The translations under genes were made by a program, and so were the position numbers. A stretch of 64,000 nucleotides of DNA from Xanthomonas sp. CFBP 8443 (GTDB lineage Bacteria > Pseudomonadota > Gammaproteobacteria > Xanthomonadales > Xanthomonadaceae), in NCBI RefSeq assembly GCF_025666195.1, contig NZ_CP102592.1, forward strand, positions 930,001 to 994,000, given 5' to 3'. Each line of letters begins with the position of its first letter. Position 1 is the stretch's first letter. The notes below the pieces were generated by a model. It ran no database searches and had not been told where the DNA came from. It saw only the letters and a program-made list of their open reading frames with translations. Positions 1 to 14,135 of the stretch are shown piece after piece.

Positions 1-1
1 C

Positions 2-1126
<1,125 letters not shown>

Positions 1127-1208
1127 CGGTGCCTCGTGGACGGCTCCCGGTACAGGGGGCCGTTCAGACCTCGCTGCTAGAATCACGCCCCTTCTCCGGG
1201 AACCCCTC

Positions 1209-2402
1209 ATGACGGACCACACGTCCAACCCCAATGGCGACGGCCCTGCGCTGTCGCTGGCGACCCTGGCGATCCATGGCGGCCAGCATCCGGACCCGTC
1301 CACGGGCGCGGTGATGCCGCCGATCTATGCGACCTCCACCTACGCCCAGTCCAGCCCCGGTGAACACCAGGGCTTCGAGTACTCGCGTACCCACAACCCG
1401 ACCCGCTTCGCCTACGAGCGCTGCGTCGCCGCGCTGGAAGGCGGCTCGCGCGGCTTCGCGTTCGCCTCCGGCATGGCCGCCACCTCCACGGTGATGGAGT
1501 TGCTGGACAGCGGCAGCCACGTGGTGGCGATGGACGACCTGTACGGCGGCAGCTACCGCCTGTTCGAGCGCGTGCGCAGGCGCACCGCCGCGCTGGACTT
1601 CAGCTTCGTCGACCTGACCGATCCGGCCGCGTTCGCAGCCGCGATCACGCCCAAGACCCGGATGGTGTGGATCGAAACCCCCACCAACCCGATGCTGAAG
1701 ATCGTCGACATCGCCGCGATCGCCGCGATCGCGCGCCAGCACGGCCTGCTGGTGGTGGTGGACAACACCTTCGCCTCGCCGATGCTGCAGCGCCCGCTGG
1801 AACTGGGCGCGGACATCGTCGTGCACTCGGCGACCAAGTACCTCAACGGCCACTCGGACATGGTCGGCGGCATCGCCGTGGTCGGCGCCAATGCCGAACT
1901 GGCCGAGCAGCTGGCGTTCCTGCAGAACTCGGTGGGCGGCGTACAGGGCCCGTTTGACAGCTTCCTGGCGCTGCGCGGACTCAAGACCCTGCCGCTGCGG
2001 ATGCGCGCGCATTGCGACAACGCGCTGGTGCTGGCGCAGTGGCTGGATACCCACTCGGCCGTGGAGAAGGTGATCTACCCGGGCCTGGCCTCGCATCCGC
2101 AGCACGCCCTGGCGCAGCGGCAGATGTCCGGCTTCGGCGGCATCGTCTCGATCGTGCTCAAGGGCGGCTTCGACGCGGCCAAGCGCTTCTGCGAGAAGAC
2201 CGAGCTGTTCACCCTGGCCGAATCGCTGGGCGGCGTGGAAAGCCTGGTCAACCATCCTGCGGTCATGACCCATGCCTCCATCCCGGTCGCCCGCCGCGAA
2301 CAGCTCGGCATCAGCGATGGCTTGGTGCGGTTGAGCGTGGGGGTCGAGGATGTGGGGGATTTGCGGGTGGATTTGCAGCGGGCGTTGGAGGCGCAGCAGT
2401 AG
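1209..2402 (+). CDS. metB: Cystathionine gamma-synthase / gamma-lyase
   Basis: This is a 397-residue member of the Cys/Met-metabolism PLP enzyme family, of normal length. The PLP-binding lysine is K210 in the motif HSATKYLNGHSDMVGG, and the conserved substrate-side segments YSRTHNPTR (58-66) and SGMAATST (87-94) are present. It joins an activated homoserine to cysteine, or splits cystathionine; the sequence does not separate the two directions. A TAGAAT hexamer shortly upstream could be a -10 element, but no convincing -35 is visible. In Xanthomonas this gene marks the left border of the variable LPS locus, and that holds here: the next gene starts 2 bp after its stop and has a different, less GC-biased codon usage. 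Confidence 0.93.
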   Translation: MTDHTSNPNGDGPALSLATLAIHGGQHPDPSTGAVMPPIYATSTYAQSSPGEHQGFEYSRTHNPTRFAYERCVAALEGGSRGFAFASGMAATSTVMELLDSGSHVVAMDDLYGGSYRLFERVRRRTAALDFSFVDLTDPAAFAAAITPKTRMVWIETPTNPMLKIVDIAAIAAIARQHGLLVVVDNTFASPMLQRPLELGADIVVHSATKYLNGHSDMVGGIAVVGANAELAEQLAFLQNSVGGVQGPFDSFLALRGLKTLPLRMRAHCDNALVLAQWLDTHSAVEKVIYPGLASHPQHALAQRQMSGFGGIVSIVLKGGFDAAKRFCEKTELFTLAESLGGVESLVNHPAVMTHASIPVARREQLGISDGLVRLSVGVEDVGDLRVDLQRALEAQQ

Positions 2403-2404
2403 GC

Positions 2405-3778
2405 ATGTTGCAGCAGCAGAGACGCCCGAGCATCTTGTCTAGTTTGAGGACCGGGTTGCTAGGCTTGAATCTTCAGGCATGGATACGTCGCCAGCCATAT
2501 CTGCAACGTATTTATCGGCTGTTTCCGCAAGGGTTGCGTGATCAGCTTGCCGCGCTTCTCTCTGCGCGATCAGTCGCACAAACTCGTTTCCAGCGGACGA
2601 GCGCCTGGGATGCTGCGCAAGGTGCCGCTAGGCCTTGGCAGGCGAAGATGAATAGCCCCTCTTTGCAGTCTCCCGGAGTCAATATCCTGGGCTATATCCG
2701 CGGCGAATTCGGTCTGGCAGAGAGTGCAAGGATGTATGCGCGCGCGCTGATCGACGCGGGCGTGCCTGTGGCGTTGTACGACATCGACCTGGGAATGCCG
2801 CATTCGTGGGGAGACCACAGCATGGATGGATTCATCGACGAAAGGCTGCCGCATCCGGTGAGCATCGTGTTCGTGAATCCCGATTATCTGGAGGCGGCGC
2901 TTGAGCATGTAGGAAAGGCTCGGATGGAGAACCGTTACGTGATCGTCTGCTGGTTCTGGGAGCTGGAGAAGATTCCGGATGCCTGGCAGGAGGCGATTCG
3001 TCATGTGGATGAGATCATGGTAGCGTCGAAGTTCATCGAAGATGCGTTCCGCCGCATCACCGAGAAGCCCATCATGCGGCTGCCGCTGCCGCTGTCGGCC
3101 GTGCATGACAGTGGCCTCCAGCGGCCTGACTTCGGCCTTGATTCGGATAAATTCCTTTTTCTCTGCAGCTTCGACTTCCACTCCTTTATTGCTCGCAAGA
3201 ATCCGCATGCTGTCGTGCGGGCGTTCCTTGCCGCATTCCCGCCCGGACGCGACGACGTGCGCCTTCTCGTGAAGTCGAGCAACGGCCATCTGCATCCCGA
3301 CAGCATGCGCGATTTGCTCAACGTCGTGGCCGGCGATCCTCGTATCCTGGTGCGTGACGAGGTCATAGACCGGGGCCATGTGCACGCGCTTCAGCGCTGC
3401 TGCGATGCCTATGTCTCTCTGCACCGCGCCGAGGGCTTCGGCTTGGGCTTGGCGGAATGCATGGCACTAGGCAAGCCAGTAATCGCGACCGGCTGGTCGG
3501 GCAACATGGAGTTCATGGATTCGACGAACTCCTGCCTTGTGGATTACGAGCTGGTCCCTGTGGCAGAAGGAGACTATCCGGATTCGGATGGTGCGCGCTG
3601 GGCCGAGGCCGATGTGGCGTGCGCGGCCGAGGCAATGCGGCGGCTCGCCGACGACCCGGTGCGTGCCCGCGCGCTTGGCGAGGTGGCGAAGCGGCACGTT
3701 TGCCGTCATCTTTCGCCGGAGCGGGCGGCGCAGCGCTTGTTGGCAAGAATTGTGGAAGTGGTGCCGGAGTCGAGCTAA
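2405..3778 (+). CDS. GT4-type glycosyltransferase (O-antigen assembly)
   Basis: This 457-residue protein has a basic N-terminal leader of about 85 residues, then a GT4 (GT-B fold) glycosyltransferase. The Rossmann start is at GVNILGYIRGEFGLAES (91-107) and the retaining-transferase EX7E motif is E343/E351 in AEGFGLGLAE. No signal peptide or membrane segment is seen, so it should act at the inner face of the membrane. ATG 2405 is chosen because the leader keeps the same codon style as the rest; ATG 2648 (MNSPSLQ) with GGCGAAG upstream is a credible alternative start. As first gene of the rightward O-antigen operon it may add an early or adaptor sugar before the WbdA-like polymerase, as WbdB/WbdC do in E. 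coli O9a. That role is inferred from position only. Confidence 0.8.
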   Translation: MLQQQRRPSILSSLRTGLLGLNLQAWIRRQPYLQRIYRLFPQGLRDQLAALLSARSVAQTRFQRTSAWDAAQGAARPWQAKMNSPSLQSPGVNILGYIRGEFGLAESARMYARALIDAGVPVALYDIDLGMPHSWGDHSMDGFIDERLPHPVSIVFVNPDYLEAALEHVGKARMENRYVIVCWFWELEKIPDAWQEAIRHVDEIMVASKFIEDAFRRITEKPIMRLPLPLSAVHDSGLQRPDFGLDSDKFLFLCSFDFHSFIARKNPHAVVRAFLAAFPPGRDDVRLLVKSSNGHLHPDSMRDLLNVVAGDPRILVRDEVIDRGHVHALQRCCDAYVSLHRAEGFGLGLAECMALGKPVIATGWSGNMEFMDSTNSCLVDYELVPVAEGDYPDSDGARWAEADVACAAEAMRRLADDPVRARALGEVAKRHVCRHLSPERAAQRLLARIVEVVPESS

Positions 3779-3864
3779 GTCCCAGCGCGCAGGGGTCGAG
3801 CCCTTTCGATGGGGCGGCAGGAATTTCGTGGGTGGATGTTCATCCGACTCGCTAACAAGTAATT

Positions 3865-3882
3865 GGAGAGGTACAGATTTTG
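3865..3882 (+). promoter_or_regulatory. Shine-Dalgarno and TTG start of wzm
   Basis: GGAGAGG at 3865-3871 lies 8 nt before a TTG at 3880. The first ATG codons, at 3886 and 3889, are 14 and 17 nt away. Spacing therefore favours the TTG start and a protein beginning MDMMRS. Confidence 0.55.
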
Positions 3883-4671
3883 GACATGATGCGGTCCGTA
3901 TGGGCCTACCGCTACTTTATCCTGTCGTCGATTAGGAACGACCTCAGGATGCGCTTTGTCAGAAGCAAGCTGGGTGCGTTGTGGATGATCATCCATCCGC
4001 TCATGCAGGTTCTTATCTTCGCCACGATCCTGTCCGAGGTATTGGCTGCCAAGTTGCCTGGCGTTAACAACAAATACGCATATGCGCTTTATCTCATGTC
4101 CGGTACCTTGTGCTGGAGCATGTTTACGGAAACCATCAGCCGATGTGTGTCGCTGTTCGTCGAGAATGGCAACCTGATGAAGAAGTTGGCGTTCCCCCGG
4201 ATCTGCCTACCCCTCATCGCCGGCGGCGCGATGCTTGTAAACAACCTGCTGTTGTTGGTCGCTATCTTTGTGGTGTTCGCGGTGCTGGGTCACTTTCCTG
4301 GCGCCCAGACAGTCTGGCTGCTTCCGCTGATACTGCTTACACTGTGCTTTGCCATGGCAATCGGCTTGTTGCTCGGCGTGTTCAATGTATTCGTTCGCGA
4401 CATCGGGCAGGTCGTTCCTGTCGTACTGCAAGCCCTGTTCTGGCTGACTCCGATTGTCTATAGCATCAACATCCTCCCCGCTGCGGTGCAGGAGTTGTTC
4501 CGTCTCAATCCACTGTATCCGTTGGTGACCAGTTATCAGCGTGTCCTGCTGTACGACCAGGCCCCAGTCTGGCGAGACCTGCTGCCGATGGCGCTGAGTA
4601 CCGTCGTGCTTGCGTTCGCTTCGCTGGTGGTGTTCCGCCGCGCGAGTCAGGAAATGGTGGATGCCCTATGA
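3880..4671 (+). CDS. wzm: O-antigen ABC transporter permease Wzm
   Basis: This is a 263-residue polytopic inner-membrane protein of the ABC-2 polysaccharide-export family. A cytosolic N-terminal segment containing RNDLRMRFVRSKLGALW (about residues 15-31), typical of Wzm/KpsM proteins, precedes about six hydrophobic helices. Length is normal for Wzm. It would form the channel that exports the finished, lipid-linked O-polysaccharide to the periplasm. Its last four bases overlap the start of wzt (ATGA), so the two transporter subunits are translationally coupled. Presence of this pair means the O-antigen is completed in the cytoplasm and exported by the ABC-transporter route, not by Wzx/Wzy; no Wzy- or Wzx-like gene is visible nearby. 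Confidence 0.93.
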   Translation: MDMMRSVWAYRYFILSSIRNDLRMRFVRSKLGALWMIIHPLMQVLIFATILSEVLAAKLPGVNNKYAYALYLMSGTLCWSMFTETISRCVSLFVENGNLMKKLAFPRICLPLIAGGAMLVNNLLLLVAIFVVFAVLGHFPGAQTVWLLPLILLTLCFAMAIGLLLGVFNVFVRDIGQVVPVVLQALFWLTPIVYSINILPAAVQELFRLNPLYPLVTSYQRVLLYDQAPVWRDLLPMALSTVVLAFASLVVFRRASQEMVDAL

Positions 4672-5960
4672 GTGGCGTGATGCGCGTTGAGGGTGTGGGC
4701 AAGTCCTATCGGGTGTGGGGCAGTGAATGGCTTCGCGCTGCGAACTGGTTTGGATTGCCGGTTCATCCGAAGGAAGAGCACTGGGTACTGCGCAATGTGT
4801 CGTTCGCGATCACGCCTGGGGAATCTGTGGGTGTGGTGGGGCGCAATGGAGCGGGCAAGAGCACACTGCTCAAGCTGATCACTGGTACCGTTCAGCCGAC
4901 CGAGGGGCGCATCACGCGTGGCGGGCGCATTGCCGCGATCCTGGAACTAGGCATGGGCTTCAACCCCGATCTGAGCGGCCGCGAGAATGCCAGGCATTCG
5001 GCGGGCCTGATGGGCTACACCCTGCAGCAGATCGACGAGGTGATTCCGGCAATTCAGGAATTCGCGGAGATCGGCGAGTATTTCGACGAGCCTGTGCGGA
5101 CTTACTCCAGCGGCATGCAGGTGCGCGTCGCGTTCGCTGTCGCGACTGCCTTCCGCCCGGATATTCTGATCGTCGACGAGGCGCTGTCTGTCGGCGATGC
5201 CTACTTCCAGGCCAAGTGCTTCCGCCGAATCCAGGAATTCAAGGAACAGGGAACCACCCTGATCCTGGTTAGTCATGCGGTGGGCGACATCGTCAAACAT
5301 TGCGACCGAGTGATCTTCATCAAGGACGGTGGAGTGCACGCCGACGGACCTGCGCGCGAGGTGTCTAACCTGTACCTGGACGAGTTGTTCGGCAGGAAGT
5401 CCGTCGTCGCCGCCCATCCGCTCGAAGCCGTCGCGGCAGCAGCGGAAATGGGGGGCAGCAACGAGGACATCTTCCACACCCGCCCCTATTACAATCGCGG
5501 CGAACACCGGTGGGGCCAGGGCGGAGCACGTATCGTCGATTACATGGTGGTCAGTGGCGGGCAGCACTTCCCTTCGCGCCTGGACAGCGGTGCCAAGACC
5601 GAGTTCTACATGAAAATCGCCTTCGACGATAATGTCGAGAGCGTGGTCCCGGGTTTCCTGCTGAAAACGCTCGAAGGCCTTTTTCTCTACGGCACCAATT
5701 CGTTCCTTTCCAGTGAAGGTCGCGACCGGATAACAGCCAAGGCAGGCGAAGTGGTGGTGTGCAAGTTCACCCTGCCGCTCGATCTCAACCAGGGTCACTA
5801 TATGGTTTCGCTTGGAGTTTCCAGCGGCGATCCACTGGCTGAGCTCGTGCCGCTAGATCGCCGCTATGACGCACTGCTGCTGGATGTCGGGCGCGCCATG
5901 CAGTTCTGGGGGATCGTCGATATGAAGGCAGGCTTCGGTGTCATCGAGGCGTCGGCATGA
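4668..5960 (+). CDS. wzt: O-antigen ABC transporter ATPase Wzt with C-terminal carbohydrate-binding-type domain
   Basis: This is a 430-residue ATPase. It has Walker A GRNGAGKST (58-66), the ABC signature YSSGMQ (146-151), Walker B ILIVDEA (166-172) and the H-loop SHA (202-204). The remaining 175 or so residues (about 255-430) form a separate domain of beta-strand character, too long for a simple ATPase. In the family, E. coli O9a Wzt has such an extension, which binds the chemically capped end of the polymer, and export then depends on the cap. Here the next gene encodes a WbdD-like capping enzyme, so the same coupling is predicted. A Wzt without end recognition would normally be only about 250 residues long. 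Confidence 0.93.
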   Translation: MSGVMRVEGVGKSYRVWGSEWLRAANWFGLPVHPKEEHWVLRNVSFAITPGESVGVVGRNGAGKSTLLKLITGTVQPTEGRITRGGRIAAILELGMGFNPDLSGRENARHSAGLMGYTLQQIDEVIPAIQEFAEIGEYFDEPVRTYSSGMQVRVAFAVATAFRPDILIVDEALSVGDAYFQAKCFRRIQEFKEQGTTLILVSHAVGDIVKHCDRVIFIKDGGVHADGPAREVSNLYLDELFGRKSVVAAHPLEAVAAAAEMGGSNEDIFHTRPYYNRGEHRWGQGGARIVDYMVVSGGQHFPSRLDSGAKTEFYMKIAFDDNVESVVPGFLLKTLEGLFLYGTNSFLSSEGRDRITAKAGEVVVCKFTLPLDLNQGHYMVSLGVSSGDPLAELVPLDRRYDALLLDVGRAMQFWGIVDMKAGFGVIEASA

Positions 5961-6000
5961 ATCGACGGGCAGCCATCTCATTTTCGCTGGGGTCTGGCCG

Positions 6001-8276
6001 ATGAGCGACAATCTCACCCTGGCTAGTCTGGTGGCAGCGCTGCCGGAGAAGTACCAGCCTATCTATGGTCATCCTGAGCTATCCGGCGACGTGTCGCGCG
6101 GTTGCGAGGATCGTCTCGTATTGATCCGCGATTGTGCGAAACGCCTTGAGCAGGCACTGGGGCGGCGGCTACGCGTGCTCGATTTGGGCTGTGCTCAAGG
6201 CTATTTCTCTCTGAATATGGCCGCAGATGGTCACAGTGTCCATGGCGTGGATTTTCTTGATCGTAACGTGGCCGTGTGCCAGGCGTTGGCGAGCGACAGC
6301 GGATTGGCCAGCGCGGCATTCGAGTGCGCGAGCATCGAGGACTTTGTGGCCAGGCTGCAGCCGGGCCTGTACGACATAGTGTTCGGGCTTAGCGTGTTCC
6401 ATCACCTGGTTCATGCGCATGGGATGGACCAGGTGCGTGGATTGCTCGGGAAGCTCGCGGCCAGCACCTCGGCCGCGATCTACGAGTTGGCGCTGCGCGA
6501 AGAGCCCCTTTACTGGGGGCCTTCCCAGCCCGAGCGGCCCGAGGAGCTGCTGCAGCCCTACGCATTCCGGCGGGTGCTTGGTTTCCAGTCCACCCATCTA
6601 TCCGGAATTGAGCGACCGATCTATTTCGCCAGCGCTCGATACTGGTATCTCGGCGATGAGCTCTCAAAAATCATCGCCATGCGCTTCGAGTCTCATTCCG
6701 ACGCCATGGGCAGCCATCGCGGAACGCGTCGGTACTTCTTCGGCGAAGGCACGATCCTCAAGCAGCTGGCGCTGGACGACGAGGCCCGGGGGGCGCTGAA
6801 CCTGCTCGAGTACGAGCGGGAGGTGGCGTTCTTGTCCAATGTCCCGCCCGGCTTCAACGGTCCCCGCCTGTTGCGCACCCTTCGCGACGATCGCACCGCC
6901 TGGATCGCCCGCGAGATGCTCTCTGGCACGCTGCTCTCGGAGATGATCTCGGCCCATGAACCCTACGCTTACGAGCAGGTACTCGACGCGCTGCTGGCGC
7001 AACTCGTGGTTCTGGAAGATGCGGGCCTGTACCACAACGATGTGCGTTGCTGGAATATCATCGTTTCGCCAGAGAACATCGTTTCGCTGATCGACTACGG
7101 TGCGATCTCTGCGGATGCAGTCGACTGCGCATGGCCAGACGATCTGTTCCTCTCCTTGTTGATCACATTTCGCGAGGTGATCCAAGGCCACGTCCAGAAG
7201 CCTGATCCGTTGCGTCGGCCGCTGCTTGACCTGGCGGTGCTGCCCGGTCGCTACCGGAACGCGTTCCTTAAGCTGTTCGCGTTGCCTCGCCCGCAGTGGC
7301 GCTATCGGCTGTTGCAGGGGTTCGTCTCGCAGGCTGGCGACGAAGAACCACTTCCGCCATGGACAACGCTGGTGTCCGCCTATGAGCGCGGATTGCTGAC
7401 GTACGAGCGCGCCTACGCGACGATTGGCCGCGAGCGTGCAGGACTGCAGCAAGAGCTGACGGAGTCACTCGAAAATGCGCACCGTTGGTTCATGCTTGCC
7501 AACGAGCGCGAAGAAGCACTTGCTCGGTTCGGTGACGGGCGAGCACAGGCGGTCGTGCTGCAGGACGACGAAAAAGAGCATTTGATTGCGCGCTTGGTCC
7601 AGGAGAAAGAGCAAGCGGTAGCAGAGGCGGTTCTGCAAGGGCAACGTGCTGCGGAAGCGCTGCGTCAGCAGCACGAGTCGGCGATCGCGGAATTGCTCGA
7701 AGAAAAGCAGAAGACGGTCTCGGAATGGAATTGGCAGCACGAGTCGGAAGGGGTGCGTATTTCCGCAATCCGGCGTCGCATGGAGTTGTTGCACGCATGT
7801 AACGCTGATTATCGGCACGAAGCGGACCAGGCTAAGGCTGCGCTTGAAGCGTCTCTGTCCAATGCGCATCACTGGTACCTGCGCGCTGTCGATGCGGAAA
7901 GGCGGCTCGCTGTGGTTCTTGCCAGCCGTTCGTGGCGACTCACCAAGCCAATCCGCTTCGCTACCCGCCTGGTGAGGGCACCGGCGACAGCTAGCCGACG
8001 TCTTGCTGTCGCGGGCATCCGTCGTGTCATGCGGCGGCCGTTGCTGGCTCGATCGATGAACGCGGTGCTCAAGCGCGTGCCTGCTTTGCACTCGCGTCTG
8101 CGCCGCGTCGCGGTACAGGAACACATCTTTGACGCTGGCGCGTCTGCGCCGCCTCCCTCGTTGGGGCAGGTGGGATCGTTCACCGATGCGGATCGCAACG
8201 TCGCACTGTCGAGGCTTACAGTGTATGGAAGACAATGGTTTGAGAAGCTCAAGGCTGAGCATTCGGGGATGAATTG

Positions 8277-8277
<1 letters not shown>
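6001..8277 (+). CDS. wbdD: WbdD-like O-antigen chain terminator: methyltransferase, kinase and coiled-coil ruler
   Basis: This 758-residue protein matches, domain by domain, what I know of E. coli WbdD. It has a SAM methyltransferase (motif I VLDLGCAQGYF 59-69; GLSVFHH 129-135; EEPLYWGPSQP 167-177). A kinase domain follows, with catalytic-loop HNDVRCWN (345-352, putative catalytic D347) and DYG (365-367) where kinases normally have DFG. A charged helical region (about 475-640) fits a coiled coil, followed by the SRSWRLTKP motif (642-650) and a basic C-terminus. WbdD phosphorylates and methylates the non-reducing end of the growing polymer, ending growth and licensing export; coil length sets chain length. 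A nearly identical 21-residue motif flanks the coil at 489 and 618. Start is ATG 6001; an in-frame GTG at 5938 overlaps wzt and is less likely. Confidence 0.88.
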
Positions 8278-12869
<4,592 letters not shown>

Positions 12870-12910
12870 CGCGTGACGCGTGGCGCTAGAGGGATGTGTC
12901 AGCTGTCTAT

Positions 12911-12964
12911 ATCAAAAGTGCTGCGCGCGAGCTGTAGCAAACAGCTCGCGCGCCGAACTTTGAT
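12911..12964. terminator. Bidirectional hairpin terminator between the two O-antigen operons
   Basis: A perfect 13-bp stem, GCGCGCGAGCTGT (12923-12935) against 12941-12953, closes a 5-base loop (AGCAA). The flanks ATCAAAAGT and ACTTTGAT are also nearly complementary, giving a short T-run after the hairpin on both strands. It sits exactly between the convergent rmd and FkbM genes. Confidence 0.7.
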
Positions 12965-14049
12965 CATGATGCGCTGCGTTCCTGCTGTTGCACGAAAAGC
13001 CTGGGGTTGCGCCAGGCTTGCACCCCATCCACTCGAATTCGTGGCGCACCGTCAGCAATGTCGAAGATAGCCGCGCGCTCCATTTCCAGCTGCCATGCAG
13101 CCGCGGTGAATGCTTCGAACAAGCGGCCTTCGATCTGCTTCGTGTGGGTGCCGATCAGGATGTAGGCGACCTTCTCGCTCAGTAAGGACAATGTCTGTTC
13201 CACGAGGTCTGCTTCTCCTCCTTGGATGTCGACATGCAACAGGTCGATCCGTGGATACCGTTCCAGCAGTTCGGCTAGCGACAGCATCTGAATTTCATCG
13301 TGCGACCCAGCTTCTACCGCTTGGCTGCGCTGCTCCTCGGACGCGCCGAAGATTGGCTCGCTGCCCCATGTCGTACCAGGCACATCCTGGCGTGGGAACA
13401 ATGCGATTCCGCTTGTCGCCGCCGCCACGCCACGGCAGAGGTCGATCTCGTCGTCCGCAAAGCCGTTGGTACCCAGAGCTTCACGCGCGAACTGGACGTG
13501 ATCACCATCGCCTTCGATGCCGATCACCTTGACCTTGCGCCCGCTCTTCCGCGCAGCGACGCCGGTGTTGTTCATCCAGCATCCCCAGCCGCATCCCAAT
13601 TCCGCCATGGTGAAGCTTTCGCCCGCCAAGTCGACGGCGCGCAATGCTGCACCCCATTCGGCGATGTCTGCATGCCAGTTCGCTGGAATCGGCAATGGCT
13701 CTACTTCGCCCGCGCGCGCGGATAGGATTGTCGGGAAGAACTTCGGATCGATCGCCACGCCAAGGAAATTAACCAGATAACCAGGCTTGGGCTCCGGATT
13801 CTTTGCCGCATGGCTGCGCATCACTGCTACTGCGTCGAACGCGCTTGTGTAATGAAAAAACGGGCTTTGCGCCGTCTTCTGCGGATTTTCGCGCTTGCCG
13901 GTATATTCCTCCGACCCCAGGATGGTCAGGCGCAAGTCGCGAATGGTCGCCAGATTGAGCTTGGCTTCGATCGCCTGTTCGTTCTCCGGCTCACGATCGA
14001 GCAGGAGCCGATACGCCCATTTCACTGCCTCTGTGGAATTCTGCGCCAT
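12964..14049 (-). CDS. FkbM-family SAM methyltransferase with DUF4214-like N-terminus
   Basis: This is a 361-residue protein. Residues 9-30 (KWAYRLLLDREPENEQAIEAKL) resemble a DUF4214-type helical segment often fused to LPS enzymes. The middle and C-terminal parts form a Rossmann methyltransferase with motif I AELGCGWGCW (about 149-158), VIGIEGDGD and the FkbM-type acidic segment LLHVDIQGGEADLV. It probably O-methylates a sugar hydroxyl. It is the last gene of the leftward operon, 86 bp after the GT-C gene, so the target may be the polymer or its side sugar; the sequence does not say which. Fewer GC-rich codons than the flanking core genes suggest transfer together with the island. Confidence 0.78.
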   Translation of the reverse strand: MAQNSTEAVKWAYRLLLDREPENEQAIEAKLNLATIRDLRLTILGSEEYTGKRENPQKTAQSPFFHYTSAFDAVAVMRSHAAKNPEPKPGYLVNFLGVAIDPKFFPTILSARAGEVEPLPIPANWHADIAEWGAALRAVDLAGESFTMAELGCGWGCWMNNTGVAARKSGRKVKVIGIEGDGDHVQFAREALGTNGFADDEIDLCRGVAAATSGIALFPRQDVPGTTWGSEPIFGASEEQRSQAVEAGSHDEIQMLSLAELLERYPRIDLLHVDIQGGEADLVEQTLSLLSEKVAYILIGTHTKQIEGRLFEAFTAAAWQLEMERAAIFDIADGAPRIRVDGVQAWRNPRLFVQQQERSAS

Positions 14050-14135
14050 TATCTAAAACCAAAAGAAAGACTTCCGGCAGTATAGCCAAAACATCACGTT
14101 GGCGCTGCTTCTCTAGGCGGGCGGAGGCGTCGTAG

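Noticed and set aside
1164..2273. Long antisense open frame of 369 codons opposite metB
   Set aside because: High-GC antisense shadow rich in R, H, G and A, with no motif; metB on the other strand has full family signatures.
2012..2404. Extended start of the first glycosyltransferase within metB
   Set aside because: The open frame continues upstream but would overlap metB by about 390 bp; the upstream translation has no family character.
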